In this document: one piece after another, positions 5,757-7,430 of the stretch
Layout: every line of letters begins with the position of its first letter
Position numbering within the stretch: position 1 is the first letter of the stretch
From: Cupriavidus sp.
Lineage (GTDB): Bacteria; Pseudomonadota; Gammaproteobacteria; Burkholderiales; Burkholderiaceae
DNA length: 7,430 nt
Assembly: GCA_013362725.1 (NCBI GenBank)
Contig: JABFVP010000568.1
Span: 1 to 7,430 of the forward strand
Direction of reading: 5' to 3'
Made by a program: the position numbers and the translations under genes
Notes under the pieces: generated by a model
Databases searched by the model: none
What the model saw: the letters and a program-made list of their open reading frames with translations, nothing else
What the model was told of the DNA's origin: nothing

Positions 5757-7076
5757 ATGTCCGCAACCCTGCCCCCACGCCATCTCACGGAAGCCGCCGG
5801 CGCCGCGCAGCAGGCGCTGTACCGCAAGCTGAACTGGCGCCTGTTGCCGTTCCTGCTGCTGTGCTACACCTTCGCCTACCTGGACCGCGTCAACATCGGC
5901 TTCGCCAAGCTGCAGATGCAGAGCGACCTGGGTTTTTCCGACGCGGTGTATGGGCTGGGCGCAGGCATCTTTTTCTTCGGCTACGTGCTGTTCGAGATCC
6001 CGAGCAACCTGCTGCTGCCCCGGATCGGTGCGCGCAAGACCATCAGCCGCATCCTGGTGCTGTGGGGCCTGACCTCGGCGGGCATGATGTTCGTGCGCGA
6101 CGAAACCACGTTCTACGTGCTGCGTTTCATGCTTGGCGTGTTCGAGGCCGGCTTCGCCCCCGGGATGATCTTTTACCTGACCTACTGGTACGGGCAGCAA
6201 CGCATGGCCCGGGTGATGGCGGTGGTGATGCTGGCCGGGCCCATCGGCGGCATCTTCGGCTCGCCGCTGTCGACCTGGCTGATGACGGCGCTGTCCGGCG
6301 CGCACGGGCTGGCGGGATGGCAATGGATGTTCCTGGTGGAAGGGCTGCCATGCGTGCTGCTCGGCGCGCTGGCGCTGCGCGTGCTGGCCGACCGGCCGGC
6401 CGAGGCAAAGTGGCTCAGCGACGCGGAAAAGCGCATGCTGGCCGCCGAGCTGCAGGCACCGGCGGGCGGGCATCACTCGTTCGGCCAGGTGGCGCGCGAT
6501 CCGCGCGTGTACCTGCTGGCCTTTGCCTACTTCACCATGATCTGCGGCATCTACGCGGTCAGCTTCTGGCTGCCGTCGATCCTGAAGGCGGACGGCGTCA
6601 CCGACACCATGCAGATCGGGCTGTATTCGATGATTCCCTATATTGCCGCGGCGATTGCCATGCTGGTGATCGGCCGCAGCTCGGACCGCCGCGGCGAGCG
6701 CCGCTGGCACAGCGCGGTGCCAGCGTTTACCGGCGCGGTGGCGCTGGCGGTGGCCACGCAGTCCAGCGGCAACCTGCCGGTGTCGCTGTTGTGCATGACC
6801 ATCGCCACGGCGATGATGTGGGCTGCCTATACCGTGTTCTGGGCGATCCCGTCGCAATACCTGAAGGGCGATGCCGCGGCGGGCGGCATTGCGCTGATCA
6901 ACACCATCGGCCTGATCGGCGGCTTCCTCAGCCCTACCATCATCGGCGCCGTGCGCACTGCCACTGGCAGCATGCAGGCCGGCCTGCTGGTGATGGTGGT
7001 GCTTCTGATGGCTGGCGCGGCGGTGCTGGTGGCCAACCGGATGCCGTCGCCGCAGGGCGCGGTGTCGCCGGCCTGA
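5757..7076 (+). CDS. MFS transporter, anion:cation symporter (ACS) family
   Basis: This 439-residue inner-membrane protein has about 12 hydrophobic segments in two bundles split by a central loop (about 205-245, with LADRPAEAKWLSDAEKRML). TM1 ends in YLDRVNIGFA (41-50), the signature of the ACS group that includes tartrate, phthalate and hydroxyphenylacetate permeases (TtuB, HpaX types). TM2 and the following loop give FFGYVLFEIPSNLLLPRIGAR. These symporters import organic acids with protons, so an organic anion substrate is expected; which one is not visible. I start at ATG 5757 because GGGAGAG lies 6 nt upstream and the protein aligns from there. The frame is open further upstream through the promoter but without family-like sequence. 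It is divergent from the LysR gene and 30 nt ahead of the MlrC gene, so the two probably form an operon. Confidence 0.94.
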   Translation: MSATLPPRHLTEAAGAAQQALYRKLNWRLLPFLLLCYTFAYLDRVNIGFAKLQMQSDLGFSDAVYGLGAGIFFFGYVLFEIPSNLLLPRIGARKTISRILVLWGLTSAGMMFVRDETTFYVLRFMLGVFEAGFAPGMIFYLTYWYGQQRMARVMAVVMLAGPIGGIFGSPLSTWLMTALSGAHGLAGWQWMFLVEGLPCVLLGALALRVLADRPAEAKWLSDAEKRMLAAELQAPAGGHHSFGQVARDPRVYLLAFAYFTMICGIYAVSFWLPSILKADGVTDTMQIGLYSMIPYIAAAIAMLVIGRSSDRRGERRWHSAVPAFTGAVALAVATQSSGNLPVSLLCMTIATAMMWAAYTVFWAIPSQYLKGDAAAGGIALINTIGLIGGFLSPTIIGAVRTATGSMQAGLLVMVVLLMAGAAVLVANRMPSPQGAVSPA

Positions 7077-7106
7077 CGCCGAACCTTCATTTCACGGAGA
7101 AGAACC

Positions 7107-7430
7107 TTGGCAACACGGATCCTGGTCGCCGGCTTCCAGCACGAGACCAATACCTTTGCCCCGTCAAAGGCGACTTACGCCAGCTTCGAGCGCGGCGAGG
7201 GCTTTCCCGCGATGGTGCGCGGCGACGACATGCGCGCGCTGCGCGACGTCAACATCCCGGCCGGCGGCTTCATGGCCGCCGCCGAGCGGCACGGCTGGAC
7301 GCTGCTGCCGGTGGTCTGGGCCGGCGCCAGCCCGTCCGCGCACGTGACCGAGGACGCGTACGAGCGCATCGCCGGCGAGATCGTCGGCGCGGCCCGCGCG
7401 GGCGGCTTCGACGCGGTCTATCTCGACCTG
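7107..7430 (+). CDS. MlrC-family (M81) metallopeptidase-like protein, N-terminal part (cut by window edge)
   Basis: A TTG start at 7107 has GGAGAAG at 7096-7102 (core GGAG, 7 nt spacing). The frame remains open for 108 codons to the edge. The protein begins MATRILVAGFQHETNTFAPS, with the HETNTF motif (H12, E13, N15) typical of the MlrC N-terminal domain (DUF1485/PF07364 type). It continues with PAGGFMAAAERHGWTLLPVVWAGASP-like sequence. MlrC of microcystin degraders hydrolyses the linearised peptide. Most homologues in Burkholderiales are uncharacterised and sit beside transporters for unknown compounds. Translation from TTG makes the first residue Met. Location 30 nt after the MFS permease suggests co-transcription and a hydrolytic step on the imported compound (inference). 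The remainder of the protein is beyond the window. Confidence 0.88.
   Translation, partial: MATRILVAGFQHETNTFAPSKATYASFERGEGFPAMVRGDDMRALRDVNIPAGGFMAAAERHGWTLLPVVWAGASPSAHVTEDAYERIAGEIVGAARAGGFDAVYLDL

Noticed and set aside
4789..5832. Long plus-strand frame opposite the LysR gene
   Set aside because: His/Gln/Arg-rich shadow of the regulator. It would also run through the divergent promoter into the permease gene.
5724..6857. Antisense frame opposite the MFS permease
   Set aside because: Composition is that of a complementary-strand shadow. The permease has clear membrane segments and ACS motifs.

Overview
The window is high-GC, densely coded DNA. Its codon use, abundance of Bug-type solute receptors and gene families point to a Burkholderiales beta-proteobacterium. 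Cupriavidus or a close relative is my best guess from the style of the proteins, not from any database match. There are eight genes, two of them cut by the window edges. I see no tRNA, rRNA, CRISPR array, insertion sequence or phage gene, and no gene-free stretch longer than about 175 bases.

Region 1 (1-3534, possibly to 4623). An AraC-type regulator, cut at the left edge, runs leftward. A 162-nt gap with a strong hairpin and short direct repeats separates it from a rightward gene row: a zinc-free quinone oxidoreductase-type MDR enzyme (TTG start), a TauD/TfdA 2-oxoglutarate dioxygenase, a BKACE/DUF849 beta-keto acid cleavage enzyme (GTG start) and a periplasmic Bug/TctC solute receptor. The first two are 10 nt apart, and the second ribosome site overlaps the first stop codon. 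The next gaps are 52 and 90 nt, and the 90-nt gap holds a long dyad. The row looks like a small catabolic operon for an organic anion: capture by the Bug protein, hydroxylation by the dioxygenase, and C-C cleavage by the BKACE enzyme with acetyl-CoA. The substrate cannot be read from the sequence.

Region 2 (4651-7430). A LysR-type regulator points leftward, convergent with the Bug gene. Divergent from it are an ACS-family MFS permease and an MlrC-family (M81) protein cut at the right edge. The 173-nt divergent gap carries a LysR-type T-N11-A dyad and a local AT-rich island. This is a typical regulator/permease/enzyme module and may be separate from region 1 or part of the same pathway.

The most interesting content is the uncharacterised pathway logic. 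A TauD-like hydroxylase next to a BKACE enzyme resembles gamma-butyrobetaine to carnitine to dehydrocarnitine catabolism, but here the BKACE appears to lack two active-site residues of the characterised enzyme Kce, and no obvious beta-hydroxyacid dehydrogenase is visible.
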